5,844 nucleotides of DNA from JBLHKS01 sp047620505 (GTDB lineage Bacteria; Verrucomicrobiota; Verrucomicrobiia; Verrucomicrobiales; DEV007). Location: assembly GCA_047620505.1 (NCBI GenBank), contig JBLHKS010000325.1:1-5844 (forward strand). Reading direction: 5' to 3'. The notes below the pieces were generated by a model. The model worked only from the letters and a program-made list of their open reading frames with translations. It searched no databases and was not told the origin of the DNA. Below are positions 1 through 5,644 of the stretch, in pieces. The translations under genes were made by a program, and so were the position numbers. Within the stretch, counting starts at the first letter, position 1. Every line of letters begins with the position of its first letter.

Positions 1-1
1 C

Positions 2-334
2 AAAGCGGGCCTCCGCGAAGGAGAATCCGAGGCGCCGCTCATAACGCCTGACATGGGCGGAGACGAGCTGGTTTCCGGTAGCAGCAAGATTTTCCGAATC
101 ATGATGGAGGACGTCGCGATCAAAAACGTTCTCCTTTCCGATTATCGAGACTGGACCCTGAAGAATGGGGATAAATTCACAGCAGCGGTCGTCAAGGGCG
201 AGGGATCGACCGGGTTGTTCCGAATGAAGGACGGCAAGGAGCGCAACGTCGCGTTCGGGGATTTTTCGCCCAAAGACATCGAGTTTCTGAAAACCGTGCT
301 GAGCGGCAAAGCGCCTGAGCCGGAAGACGAATAG
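2..334 (+). CDS. C-terminal part of a protein with an SHD1-like domain (5' end outside window)
   Basis: The frame is open from the first complete codon at base 2 to the TAG stop at 332-334, so the gene most likely begins before the window; the ATG at 53 is only an internal candidate. 110 residues are visible. From about residue 49 to 98 the sequence resembles an SLA1 homology domain 1 (SHD1): a DW start, then a K-N-G-D-K-F strand, a lysine/glycine-rich turn, an R-M-K-D-G-K strand and a closing F-S-P-K-D-I-E-F-L-K helix start. SHD1-like domains are common at the ends of secreted or membrane proteins of planctomycetes and verrucomicrobia, where their role is poorly known. The chain ends in a short acidic, proline-containing tail (P-E-P-E-D-E). 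The function of the missing N-terminal part cannot be read here. The domain call rests on pattern resemblance and is moderately secure. Confidence 0.7.
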   Translation, partial: KAGLREGESEAPLITPDMGGDELVSGSSKIFRIMMEDVAIKNVLLSDYRDWTLKNGDKFTAAVVKGEGSTGLFRMKDGKERNVAFGDFSPKDIEFLKTVLSGKAPEPEDE

Positions 335-351
335 CGCCAGCAGCTGCTGGA
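334..351. repeat. Palindromic repeat, copy 1 (intergenic)
   Basis: Bases 337-350 are the perfect 14-base palindrome CCAGCAGCTGCTGG. It begins two bases after the TAG stop of the preceding gene. The 16 bases 334-349 are identical to 2906-2921 inside the amidohydrolase gene, and GGACCC follows in both places (after a two-base insertion in the other copy). With no loop and no T-run it is not a normal rho-independent terminator. Confidence 0.65.
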
Positions 352-403
352 CCCCGGCTTGGCGTTGAGGACTGATTTGGGCTCCCGCTTTTTCTGAATC
401 CTC

Positions 404-1189
404 ATGAAAATCGCCCTCATCACTGTCGGATCCGTTCTCGGAACCATCGCGCTGTTTTTTGGATTCATCTATTTCGCGACCTCCGGCGTCGCAAAAGCCG
501 GTGACGAATTCATCGACGCAATCGCCAGTGAGGATCGTGCTCGAATCGAAGCCTGTCTCTCGTCGGAGTTTCTCAAAGCGAGTTCCTGGGGAGACCTGGA
601 CGGGTTTTTGAAGGAGAACGAGCTCTACAAAAACGAGGGCGTTTTCTGGAACAGCCGCGAATTCCAGAACAACGCCGGCAAGCTGGAAGGATCGGTCACC
701 CTCAAATCCGGAAGAAAATTTCCAGTCCAGCTGAACCTTCTCAAGAACGATGGCGAGTGGAAAATCTTCAGCATTTCTCGGCAAATTTCGGACGCCGGCC
801 TAGTGACGAACCCGAGCCTGCCAGAACTCAGCGAGTGCGCCGCGATTGTGAAGGAAACCACGCGCCAGTTCTCGGACGCCATCAATGACGGGAGTTTCGG
901 GGATTTTCACGCCGGGACAGCGCCGGAATTTCAGCGCGATGTTCCTCTGGATTCGTTCACCGATAAATTCGGCGAGTTTCTCAAAAGCGACCTCGATCTC
1001 TCGGGTTTACAGCATCTCGATCCAGCTTTCGCCGTCGATCCGACCGTCAACGGGAACGGCGTGCTGATTCTCGAAGGTTATTTCCCAACGGAGCCATCGC
1101 GAGCCGAGTTTTCTTATCACTACCTTCGGCGGCTCGACGAATGGCAGCTGGTCAGCGTCGGATTCCACATCAAACCGATCGAAGATTGA
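404..1189 (+). CDS. Membrane-anchored protein with two NTF2-like repeats, function unknown
   Basis: The 261-residue product starts with one hydrophobic segment (about residues 3-25, one lysine before it, no Cys lipobox), so it is probably anchored in the cytoplasmic membrane by an uncleaved N-terminal helix with the rest outside. The remainder appears to hold two copies of one module, about residues 34-126 and 148-256. Each opens with an amphipathic helix containing F-x-D-A-I (FIDAI; FSDAI), continues through a helical stretch with an F-L, and closes with strands ending in E-W (GEWKIFSIS; DEWQLVSVG). This resembles cystatin/NTF2-like families such as DUF4864 or DUF4878, in which such modules bind small ligands or partners; no catalytic residue is evident. 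No Shine-Dalgarno sequence precedes the ATG, which is chosen because the hydrophobic segment follows directly. It lies 69 bases after the SHD1 gene. The CDS is secure, the fold is an inference. Confidence 0.8.
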   Translation: MKIALITVGSVLGTIALFFGFIYFATSGVAKAGDEFIDAIASEDRARIEACLSSEFLKASSWGDLDGFLKENELYKNEGVFWNSREFQNNAGKLEGSVTLKSGRKFPVQLNLLKNDGEWKIFSISRQISDAGLVTNPSLPELSECAAIVKETTRQFSDAINDGSFGDFHAGTAPEFQRDVPLDSFTDKFGEFLKSDLDLSGLQHLDPAFAVDPTVNGNGVLILEGYFPTEPSRAEFSYHYLRRLDEWQLVSVGFHIKPIED

Positions 1190-1261
1190 CCTCGACACGT
1201 AAGATCGATCTGTCGTAAAACGTGAGTTCTGCACGCGGAAAACCGTTTACCGATCAATCCC

Positions 1262-2731
1262 ATGTTGAGAATTCCAGGCGATGTCGCCAAAGACCTTTGT
1301 GATCCCCATCTGAAACCTTCACGCCGCGATTTCCTGCGCGTCGGCGGAGCTGGAATGCTGGGAATGAGCCTGAGCAATATTCTCGCGGCGCAAAACGCGT
1401 CCGCCAGCTCGCCACTCGCTGGCCAGGCTGGCTGGGGGCAGGCGAAAAGCGTGATCATGATCTATCTTCAAGGCGGCCCGAGCCACCTCGATCTGTGGGA
1501 CCCGAAACCGGAATCGCCCGACAACGTCCGCTCTGTTTTCGCGCCGATCCCGACCAAAGTCGACGGTTGCCAGTACACCGAGATTCTCCCGAAGCTGGCG
1601 AAGGTGAACGACAAGTTTACGACGATCCAGTCGATGAGCTACACGCCGAACGGGCTCTTCAACCACACGGCCGCGATCTACCAGATCATGACCGGCTACA
1701 CGACCGACAAGGTCAGCCCGAGTGGTCAGCTCGAGCCGCCGAGCCCGAAGGATTTCCCGAATTTCGGCTCCAACATCATCCGCTTGAAGCCGACTGACGA
1801 ACCGATGCTGCCGTTCGTGGTGATGCCTCGGCCGTTGCAGGAATCGGGCGTGATCAACAAAGGCGGTACCGCCGGTTTCCTCGGCAAAGCTTACGATCCG
1901 TACTATCTTTTCCCTGAGGGCGACGACATGAACATGTCCAAGATGGACAACATCAAGGTCGACGATCTCCAGCTGCGTCCGGACGTGTTCAGCGTCCGCC
2001 TGCAGCGCCGCGCCAAGCTGCGTGAGGCGATTTCCAAGCAGATGCCGATCATCGACAAGGCGGTCGAAGAGCACAATCTCGACGAGTACTACAATCAGGC
2101 GCTCAGCTTGATCGTCAGCGGCCGGGCTCGCGATGCGTTCAACATGGACGCCGAGTCGGATGTAATGCGTGACCGCTACGGCCGCAACACGTTCGGACAG
2201 AGCTGTTTGCTCGCGCGTCGTCTCGTCGAAGCTGGCACGAAAGTCGTCGAAGTGATCTGGCCGAAAGTTGCGAATTCCAGCAATCACAGCTGGGATCACC
2301 ACAGCGGGTTGCCGAAGCGGATGAAAGACGAGTCCGGGCCGATGCTCGACTCTGGCCTCAGCGCGCTGTTCGCTGATCTGGATTCAAGCGGAATGCTCGA
2401 CGAAACGCTGGTTCTCGCGATCGGCGAATTCGGCCGGAGCCCGGAACGCGGCGTGTCGACCAGCGGCAACAACAACAGCGCGGATGGCCGCGATCACTGG
2501 CCTTACTGCTACACTTCGGTGATCGGCGGCGCGGGCGTGAAACGCGGTTACGTCCACGGTCAGTCGGATGCGACCGGCTCAGCTCCGAAAGAGGATCCGG
2601 TCCACCCGACTCAGATGCTCGCTACGATTTATCATGCGATGGGAATCGATCCGGCGACGATCGTTTTCAACCACCTGAATCAGCCGCGTGAGCTGGTGAA
2701 GGCCGAGATGGTCGAGAAGCTTTTCGCCTAG
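1262..2731 (+). CDS. DUF1501 family protein with Tat signal
   Basis: A 489-residue protein of the DUF1501 family, a group abundant in planctomycetes and verrucomicrobia and related in fold to alkaline phosphatases/sulfatases; the substrate is not established. A twin-arginine signal is clear: S-R-R-D-F-L-R at residues 20-26, a hydrophobic, glycine-rich stretch to about 42, and a possible A-x-A cleavage site at 46-48, so it should be exported folded to the periplasm. Family hallmarks follow in order: G-G-P-S-H-L-D-L-W-D-P-K (71-82), N-H-S-W-D-H-H (341-347), E-F-G-R-S-P (389-394) and G-R-D-H-W (409-413); the Asp and His residues in these are likely metal ligands by analogy with the superfamily. 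Length and ends fit a complete family member. In these phyla DUF1501 genes often neighbour DUF1549/DUF1553 (planctomycete cytochrome-type) genes; none is here. The amidohydrolase begins 42 bases downstream, so co-transcription is possible. The TAG stop lies inside a palindromic repeat copy. Confidence 0.95.
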   Translation: MLRIPGDVAKDLCDPHLKPSRRDFLRVGGAGMLGMSLSNILAAQNASASSPLAGQAGWGQAKSVIMIYLQGGPSHLDLWDPKPESPDNVRSVFAPIPTKVDGCQYTEILPKLAKVNDKFTTIQSMSYTPNGLFNHTAAIYQIMTGYTTDKVSPSGQLEPPSPKDFPNFGSNIIRLKPTDEPMLPFVVMPRPLQESGVINKGGTAGFLGKAYDPYYLFPEGDDMNMSKMDNIKVDDLQLRPDVFSVRLQRRAKLREAISKQMPIIDKAVEEHNLDEYYNQALSLIVSGRARDAFNMDAESDVMRDRYGRNTFGQSCLLARRLVEAGTKVVEVIWPKVANSSNHSWDHHSGLPKRMKDESGPMLDSGLSALFADLDSSGMLDETLVLAIGEFGRSPERGVSTSGNNNSADGRDHWPYCYTSVIGGAGVKRGYVHGQSDATGSAPKEDPVHPTQMLATIYHAMGIDPATIVFNHLNQPRELVKAEMVEKLFA

Positions 2732-2741
2732 CAGCTGCTGG
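2728..2741. repeat. Palindromic repeat, copy 2 (overlaps a stop codon)
   Basis: CTAGCAGCTGCTGG differs from the perfect palindrome of copy 1 at one base (C to T at position 2). That base is the T of the TAG stop codon (2729-2731) of the DUF1501 gene, so the repeat supplies the stop. GGAC follows the core, as in copy 1. Confidence 0.55.
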
Positions 2742-2773
2742 ACTGAAGCCATCAGACGACGACGATCTCCGGG

Positions 2774-4075
2774 ATGAAAACAGCCTCCGGAACGACCGTC
2801 ATCAAGAACGGCAAACTCGTCGATGGAAACGGCTCGGAGCCGATTTCCGACGGCGTCGTGATCGCGGTCGATGGCAAAATCACCTTCGCTGGCTCAGCTG
2901 CGGACGCGCCAGCAGCTGCTGAGGACCCAAACGCCGAGGTCATCGACGCGAAAGGCGGCACGATCCTGCCAGGGCTCGTCGAAGCCCACTTCCACGCGAC
3001 GTATTTCAACATCACCACGCTCGAGGACCTCGACATCAAATACCCGGTCGAGTACGTCTCGATGCTGGCGTCGGTGAACTGCAAACTCCTGCTCGAATGC
3101 GGCTACACCGCGGCGCGCTCGGGCGGTTGCCTGTTCAACGTCGATTTCTGGCTTCGCAAGGCGATCGAGGAAGACCTGATCCTCGGCCCGCGGCTCTCGA
3201 CCTCCGGGCGCGAGATCTGTTCGGCAGGCGGGTTGATGGATTGGAACCCGGAATTCCGGAAGATCGGGATGGAAGGCCTCGTTTTCATCATCAACGGCGT
3301 GGAAGACGCCCGCCGCGCAGTCCGCGCGCTCGTGAAGGACGGGATCGAGTGGGTCAAAACCTACCCGACCGGCGACGCCGCCGCGCCTGACGTGAACGAT
3401 CATCACACGCTCTGCATGACGTTCGATGAGATGAACGCCGTGGTCCAGACCGCCCACAATCACGGCATGAAAGTCACTGGCCACTGCCGCGCGACCGAGG
3501 GCATCAAGAATGCCTTGCGAGCGGGCTACGACACGCTTGAGCACGGCACCTTCATGGACGACGAGGCGCTCGACCTGCTCCTTGAGCGCGATGTCCCGGT
3601 CATACCGGCCTTGTATTTTGAGAAAGTGAGCGTCGACCGCGGACCGGAGTTCGGCCTCTCACAGCGGGTGATCGACGGGCATCAGGAGACGCTCGACGGC
3701 GGCGGTGAAAGCGCCCTCAAGATTCTACGCGCCGGAGGTCGGCTTGGTATGGGCGGCGACTACGGCTTCGGCTGGAACCCACACGGCGATTACGCGAAAG
3801 AGCTGACCTGGTTCGTCAAACAAGTCGGCTTCACCCCGCTAGAAGTCCTGACATGCGCCACCAGAACCGGTGCCGAAATCATGGGCCGCGGTGACGAATT
3901 TGGAACCCTCGAAGTCGGGAAACTCGCCGACGTGCTCGTGGTCGATGGCGATGTGCTCAACGACATCTCAATCCTCGAAGACCGGAACAAGTTCATCGCT
4001 GTGATCCAGGGCGGAATCATCAAAGCCGGGCAACTCGCCCCGCGGCATGAGACGAAGGTGACGGTTCTGGGATAA
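2774..4075 (+). CDS. Metal-dependent amidohydrolase (imidazolonepropionase/Xaa-Pro dipeptidase-like)
   Basis: A 433-residue amidohydrolase-superfamily enzyme expected to hydrolyse an amide, peptide or ring C-N bond at a divalent-metal centre. The ligand set is complete: H-x-H at 72-74 in the strand G-L-V-E-A-H-F-H, Lys195 in W-V-K-T-Y (likely the carboxylated, metal-bridging lysine), His237 in T-G-H-C-R, His257 in L-E-H-G, and Asp329 in G-G-D-Y-G. The N-terminal strands (V-I-K-N-G-K-L-V-D-G) and the C-terminal V-G-K-L-A-D-V-L-V-V-D-G-D form the usual beta-sandwich, and the length matches the family. A lysine on strand 4 places it with prolidase-like/imidazolonepropionase-related enzymes; the exact substrate cannot be assigned. 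No signal peptide is seen, so it is probably cytoplasmic. The start at 2774 lacks a Shine-Dalgarno sequence but gives a normal first strand. Residues 46-50 (P-A-A-A-E) are encoded by a copy of the palindromic repeat. Confidence 0.93.
   Translation: MKTASGTTVIKNGKLVDGNGSEPISDGVVIAVDGKITFAGSAADAPAAAEDPNAEVIDAKGGTILPGLVEAHFHATYFNITTLEDLDIKYPVEYVSMLASVNCKLLLECGYTAARSGGCLFNVDFWLRKAIEEDLILGPRLSTSGREICSAGGLMDWNPEFRKIGMEGLVFIINGVEDARRAVRALVKDGIEWVKTYPTGDAAAPDVNDHHTLCMTFDEMNAVVQTAHNHGMKVTGHCRATEGIKNALRAGYDTLEHGTFMDDEALDLLLERDVPVIPALYFEKVSVDRGPEFGLSQRVIDGHQETLDGGGESALKILRAGGRLGMGGDYGFGWNPHGDYAKELTWFVKQVGFTPLEVLTCATRTGAEIMGRGDEFGTLEVGKLADVLVVDGDVLNDISILEDRNKFIAVIQGGIIKAGQLAPRHETKVTVLG
2906..2928. repeat. 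Palindromic repeat, copy 3 (inside coding sequence)
   Basis: Bases 2906-2921 are identical to 334-349 (GCGCCAGCAGCTGCTG), and GGACCC follows at 2923-2928, two bases later than in copy 1. The core 2909-2922 has one mismatch to the full palindrome. It is read in frame as Ala-Pro-Ala-Ala-Ala-Glu in a surface-type, alanine-rich segment of the amidohydrolase, a place that would tolerate an insertion. Confidence 0.55.
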
Positions 4076-4184
4076 CGCGCCGCGGATTCACATCACTAAC
4101 TTTGACTGACAATCGACAAAACAAGGATTTTTGATAGGATAAGAAATCATATCGGGCAATCGAGGTTTCCGAAATATCAGCGCA

Positions 4185-4329
4185 TCATGATGGAAAAAAC
4201 CACGAATCATTGGCCGCACTGCCATAGGCTTTCATTCGATCCATCAACGCAACCCGTTCATCCTGAATCTCTTGGTCGAGTGGGCGACCAAAAACTGTGG
4301 ACTTCGGCTCCGTGATAGTAACATTGACT
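4185..4329 (-). pseudogene. Possible remnant of an antisense gene (3' end)
   Basis: Read on the minus strand, one frame stays open from a TGA near 4464 down to a TGA at 4185-4187. The part lying in the intergenic region reads as plausible protein: a strand-like V-N-V-T-I-T-E-P, then V-F-G-R-P-L-D, then an amphipathic helix (Q-E-I-Q-D-E-R-V-A-L-M-D-R-M-K-A-Y) and an ending S-W-F-F-P-S. There is no ATG in the upper part, and above about 4370 it overlaps the lipoprotein and reads poorly, so if real it is a truncated remnant. I do not recognise the family. Chance is a serious alternative. Confidence 0.2.
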
Positions 4330-4351
4330 ATCCAATATCGACCGATACTAT
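4324..4351 (+). promoter_or_regulatory. Putative sigma70-type promoter of the Hsp70-domain lipoprotein gene
   Basis: TTGACT (4324-4329) and TACTAT (4346-4351) are separated by 16 bases. They match the -35 and -10 consensus at five and four of six positions. Transcription would begin near 4358, leaving a very short leader before the ATG at 4371. This supports 4371 rather than 4272 as the start. Prediction only. Confidence 0.45.
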
Positions 4352-4370
4352 TAACACTGTTCGACTCAAA

Positions 4371-4922
4371 ATGAAATGGCTCTGCTGTGCAATGGTCGCC
4401 ACCTTCGCTATTGGATGCACACGTCCTACTGTGCCATCGATAGCAGAGATTGCGGTGGCTGATTCAGTGCTTTCCGAGTCAGTCGGCATCGAAACGCTTG
4501 GAGGGGTCTTTACCCCGATCATCTCCGCAGGAGACTCCGCACCCGCTAACGTCACACAGGTTTTTTCAACGGCTGCTGACAATCAAACGCACATTGATAT
4601 TACCTTGTATGCGGGCACCTCAAAACTAGTGGAGGACTGTCGGTTTCTAGGACGATTCAAGATAGATTCGATTCCTCCTTTACCGCGAGGTGAGCCCTCG
4701 ATCAGAGTCACGTTTCGCGTGGACGAACAGGGATCATTTTACCTATTCGCCGAAGATTCGATTACTGGTCGCAATTTCCGAATCGAACGAGACTCGAACG
4801 CCGAGACCAAAACCAAGTCGAACAAGACGTCGATCCTAACACCTGGCCCGCTGCGAGTCGAAAGTCTCATGACCATTCAATCATCAACCCAGAAGTCGGA
4901 GTGTGTCCTCGGTCAGGCGTAG
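4371..4922 (+). CDS. Lipoprotein carrying a stand-alone Hsp70 (DnaK) substrate-binding beta domain
   Basis: The start at 4371 gives a 183-residue protein with a lipoprotein signal: Lys2, a short hydrophobic core and A-I-G-C with Cys16 as the lipidated residue. An upstream in-frame ATG at 4272 would bury this signal and is rejected. Residues 37-140 align without large gaps to the DnaK peptide-binding beta-sandwich: V-G-I-E-T-L-G-G-V-F-T (38-48), Q-V-F-S-T-A-A-D-N-Q-T (63-73), L-G-R-F-K-I (93-98), I-P-P-L-P-R-G-E-P (101-109), V-T-F-R-V-D (113-118). Positions that line the peptide cleft in E. coli DnaK (I401, M404, F426, A429, V436, I438) are here I40, L43, F65, A68, I75, I77. The ATPase domain, the leucine-rich interdomain linker and the helical lid are absent; a polar 43-residue tail replaces the lid. 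It should therefore sit in the envelope, perhaps holding extended peptides without ATP cycling. That role is inference; the homology is clear. Confidence 0.85.
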   Translation: MKWLCCAMVATFAIGCTRPTVPSIAEIAVADSVLSESVGIETLGGVFTPIISAGDSAPANVTQVFSTAADNQTHIDITLYAGTSKLVEDCRFLGRFKIDSIPPLPRGEPSIRVTFRVDEQGSFYLFAEDSITGRNFRIERDSNAETKTKSNKTSILTPGPLRVESLMTIQSSTQKSECVLGQA

Positions 4923-4962
4923 GATGACTTTGACGTTCGCCTAAGAAATTCCATCATCACAC

Positions 4963-5445
4963 ATGGCGACTGCATACATAGAAACTACCATTCCAAGTTA
5001 CTACGTCGCGCGGCCCTCCAGCAGCCTTTTGCATGCTGCCAAACAGACAGCCACTCGAGATTGGTGGGATGGAAATTGTTCGGGCTTTGAACTGTTCACA
5101 TCCCTTGAAACCTTGGACAAAGCGGCAAAGGGCGACAGCGAGATGGCTGCAGACAGGCTGAATCTACTCCAGTCGATACCGTTGCTCCCTATGCCCGATG
5201 AAGCGATTTCCCTTGCCGGCAATTTGGTTTCTGCCGGAATTGTTCCGCAGAAGGCCTCCTCAGATTCGATCCATATTGCGGTCGCGTCAGTTCATGCAAT
5301 CGACTATCTTGTCACATGGAATTTCAAGCACATTGCCAATCCGTTTCTGCGCGACCGTCTCCGAAGTGCGGTTGAGGAGGCTGGATTTGAGTTACCGGTG
5401 ATGTGCAGCCCCGAAGAACTGTTACAGAACGATGAAGACGATTGA
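4963..5445 (+). CDS. PIN-domain protein, probable VapC-like ribonuclease toxin
   Basis: A 160-residue PIN-domain protein, of the type that acts as an Mg-dependent RNase toxin in VapBC-like systems. It belongs to the subgroup starting Y-I-E-T-T-I-P-S (residues 5-12), where Glu7 takes the place of the first catalytic Asp, followed by Y-Y-V-A-R-P and the T-R-D-W-W helix (31-35). The third acidic site is Asp101 in S-S-D-S-I-H-I-A, and the last motif is Y-L-V-T-W-N-F-K-H-I (115-124). In the second motif, L-D-K-A-A-K-G-D (51-58), the position that is usually Glu before the hydrophobic/alanine pair appears to be Lys53, with Asp52 beside it; activity may be altered. Length is typical. The gene begins 40 bases after the lipoprotein and has no Shine-Dalgarno sequence. 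Its last 14 bases overlap the next small gene, an arrangement typical of a translationally coupled toxin-antitoxin pair. Confidence 0.88.
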   Translation: MATAYIETTIPSYYVARPSSSLLHAAKQTATRDWWDGNCSGFELFTSLETLDKAAKGDSEMAADRLNLLQSIPLLPMPDEAISLAGNLVSAGIVPQKASSDSIHIAVASVHAIDYLVTWNFKHIANPFLRDRLRSAVEEAGFELPVMCSPEELLQNDEDD

Positions 5446-5644
5446 TACACCTACTCCTGTTACTGATCCTGTGATCGCTGAAGTCCGTCGTCACAAGCGA
5501 GAAATCGCTGCGGCCTTCGACTATGATGTCATCGCATTGGGTCGTTCCCTACAGAAACGCGAATCTGGAGATCCACGCTTTGCGACACCACGAGGCGAAC
5601 AAAAGGCAGGAGCGGACGCGAACGACGCCGGTGTTGAAAACTGA
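5432..5644 (+). CDS. Small antitoxin-like protein paired with the PIN toxin
   Basis: A 70-residue, charged protein whose ATG lies inside the last codons of the PIN gene in another frame (14-base overlap), pointing to coupled translation. Residues 12-45 form a recognisable core: D-P-V-I-A-E-V-R-R-H-K, then E-I-A-A-A-F-D-Y-D-V, then L-G-R-S-L-Q-K-R-E. The same pattern (D-P-I/V-x-E-V-R/W-x-x-K-x-x-x-A-x-x-F/H-x-Y-D) occurs in many small proteins encoded next to Y-I-E-T-x-I-P-S-type PIN genes, and these are taken as the cognate antitoxins. No DNA-binding fold is evident. The C-terminal 25 residues are polar, glycine/alanine/asparagine-rich and probably disordered; such tails often wrap around the toxin. 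The antitoxin role follows from position and resemblance, not from a proven domain. Confidence 0.7.
   Translation: MKTIDTPTPVTDPVIAEVRRHKREIAAAFDYDVIALGRSLQKRESGDPRFATPRGEQKAGADANDAGVEN

Larger units (their letters stand above)
4076..4370. other. AT-rich intergenic region
   Basis: About 295 bases without a convincing + strand gene. GC content drops sharply: 23/60 in 4081-4140, 24/60 in 4141-4200 and 22/60 in 4321-4380, against 43/60 in 3181-3240 of the preceding gene. A longer reading of the downstream frame from an ATG at 4272 exists, but its first 33 residues do not look like part of the lipoprotein. The region ends in a promoter-like sequence and contains an antisense open frame described separately. 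No terminator with a T-run was found after the amidohydrolase stop. Confidence 0.6.

Noticed and set aside
1202..1211. Ten-base palindrome AGATCGATCT upstream of the DUF1501 gene as an operator
   Set aside because: A single short copy with no matching promoter; GATC-containing palindromes are frequent.
1186..1217. TTGACC as a -35 element for the DUF1501 gene
   Set aside because: It overlaps the previous stop codon and no -10-like hexamer lies at 16-18 bases.
1319..2302. Long minus-strand open frame (327 residues) opposite the DUF1501 gene
   Set aside because: It is rich in Arg, His, Asp and Val, as expected for the antisense shadow of a GC-rich gene, and the + strand gene has clear family motifs.
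2894..3544. Minus-strand open frame (216 residues) opposite the amidohydrolase
   Set aside because: Same shadow pattern; the + strand carries a full set of catalytic residues.
4040..4085. Inverted repeat CCGCGGC / GCCGCGG spanning the amidohydrolase stop
   Set aside because: The loop is 32 bases, there is no T-run, and CCGCGG is itself palindromic, so pairing is likely chance.
4272..4370. N-terminal extension of the lipoprotein gene starting at ATG 4272
   Set aside because: The 33 extra residues have no homology to the rest, would hide a clear lipoprotein signal, and overlap a promoter-like sequence; the start at 4371 is preferred.
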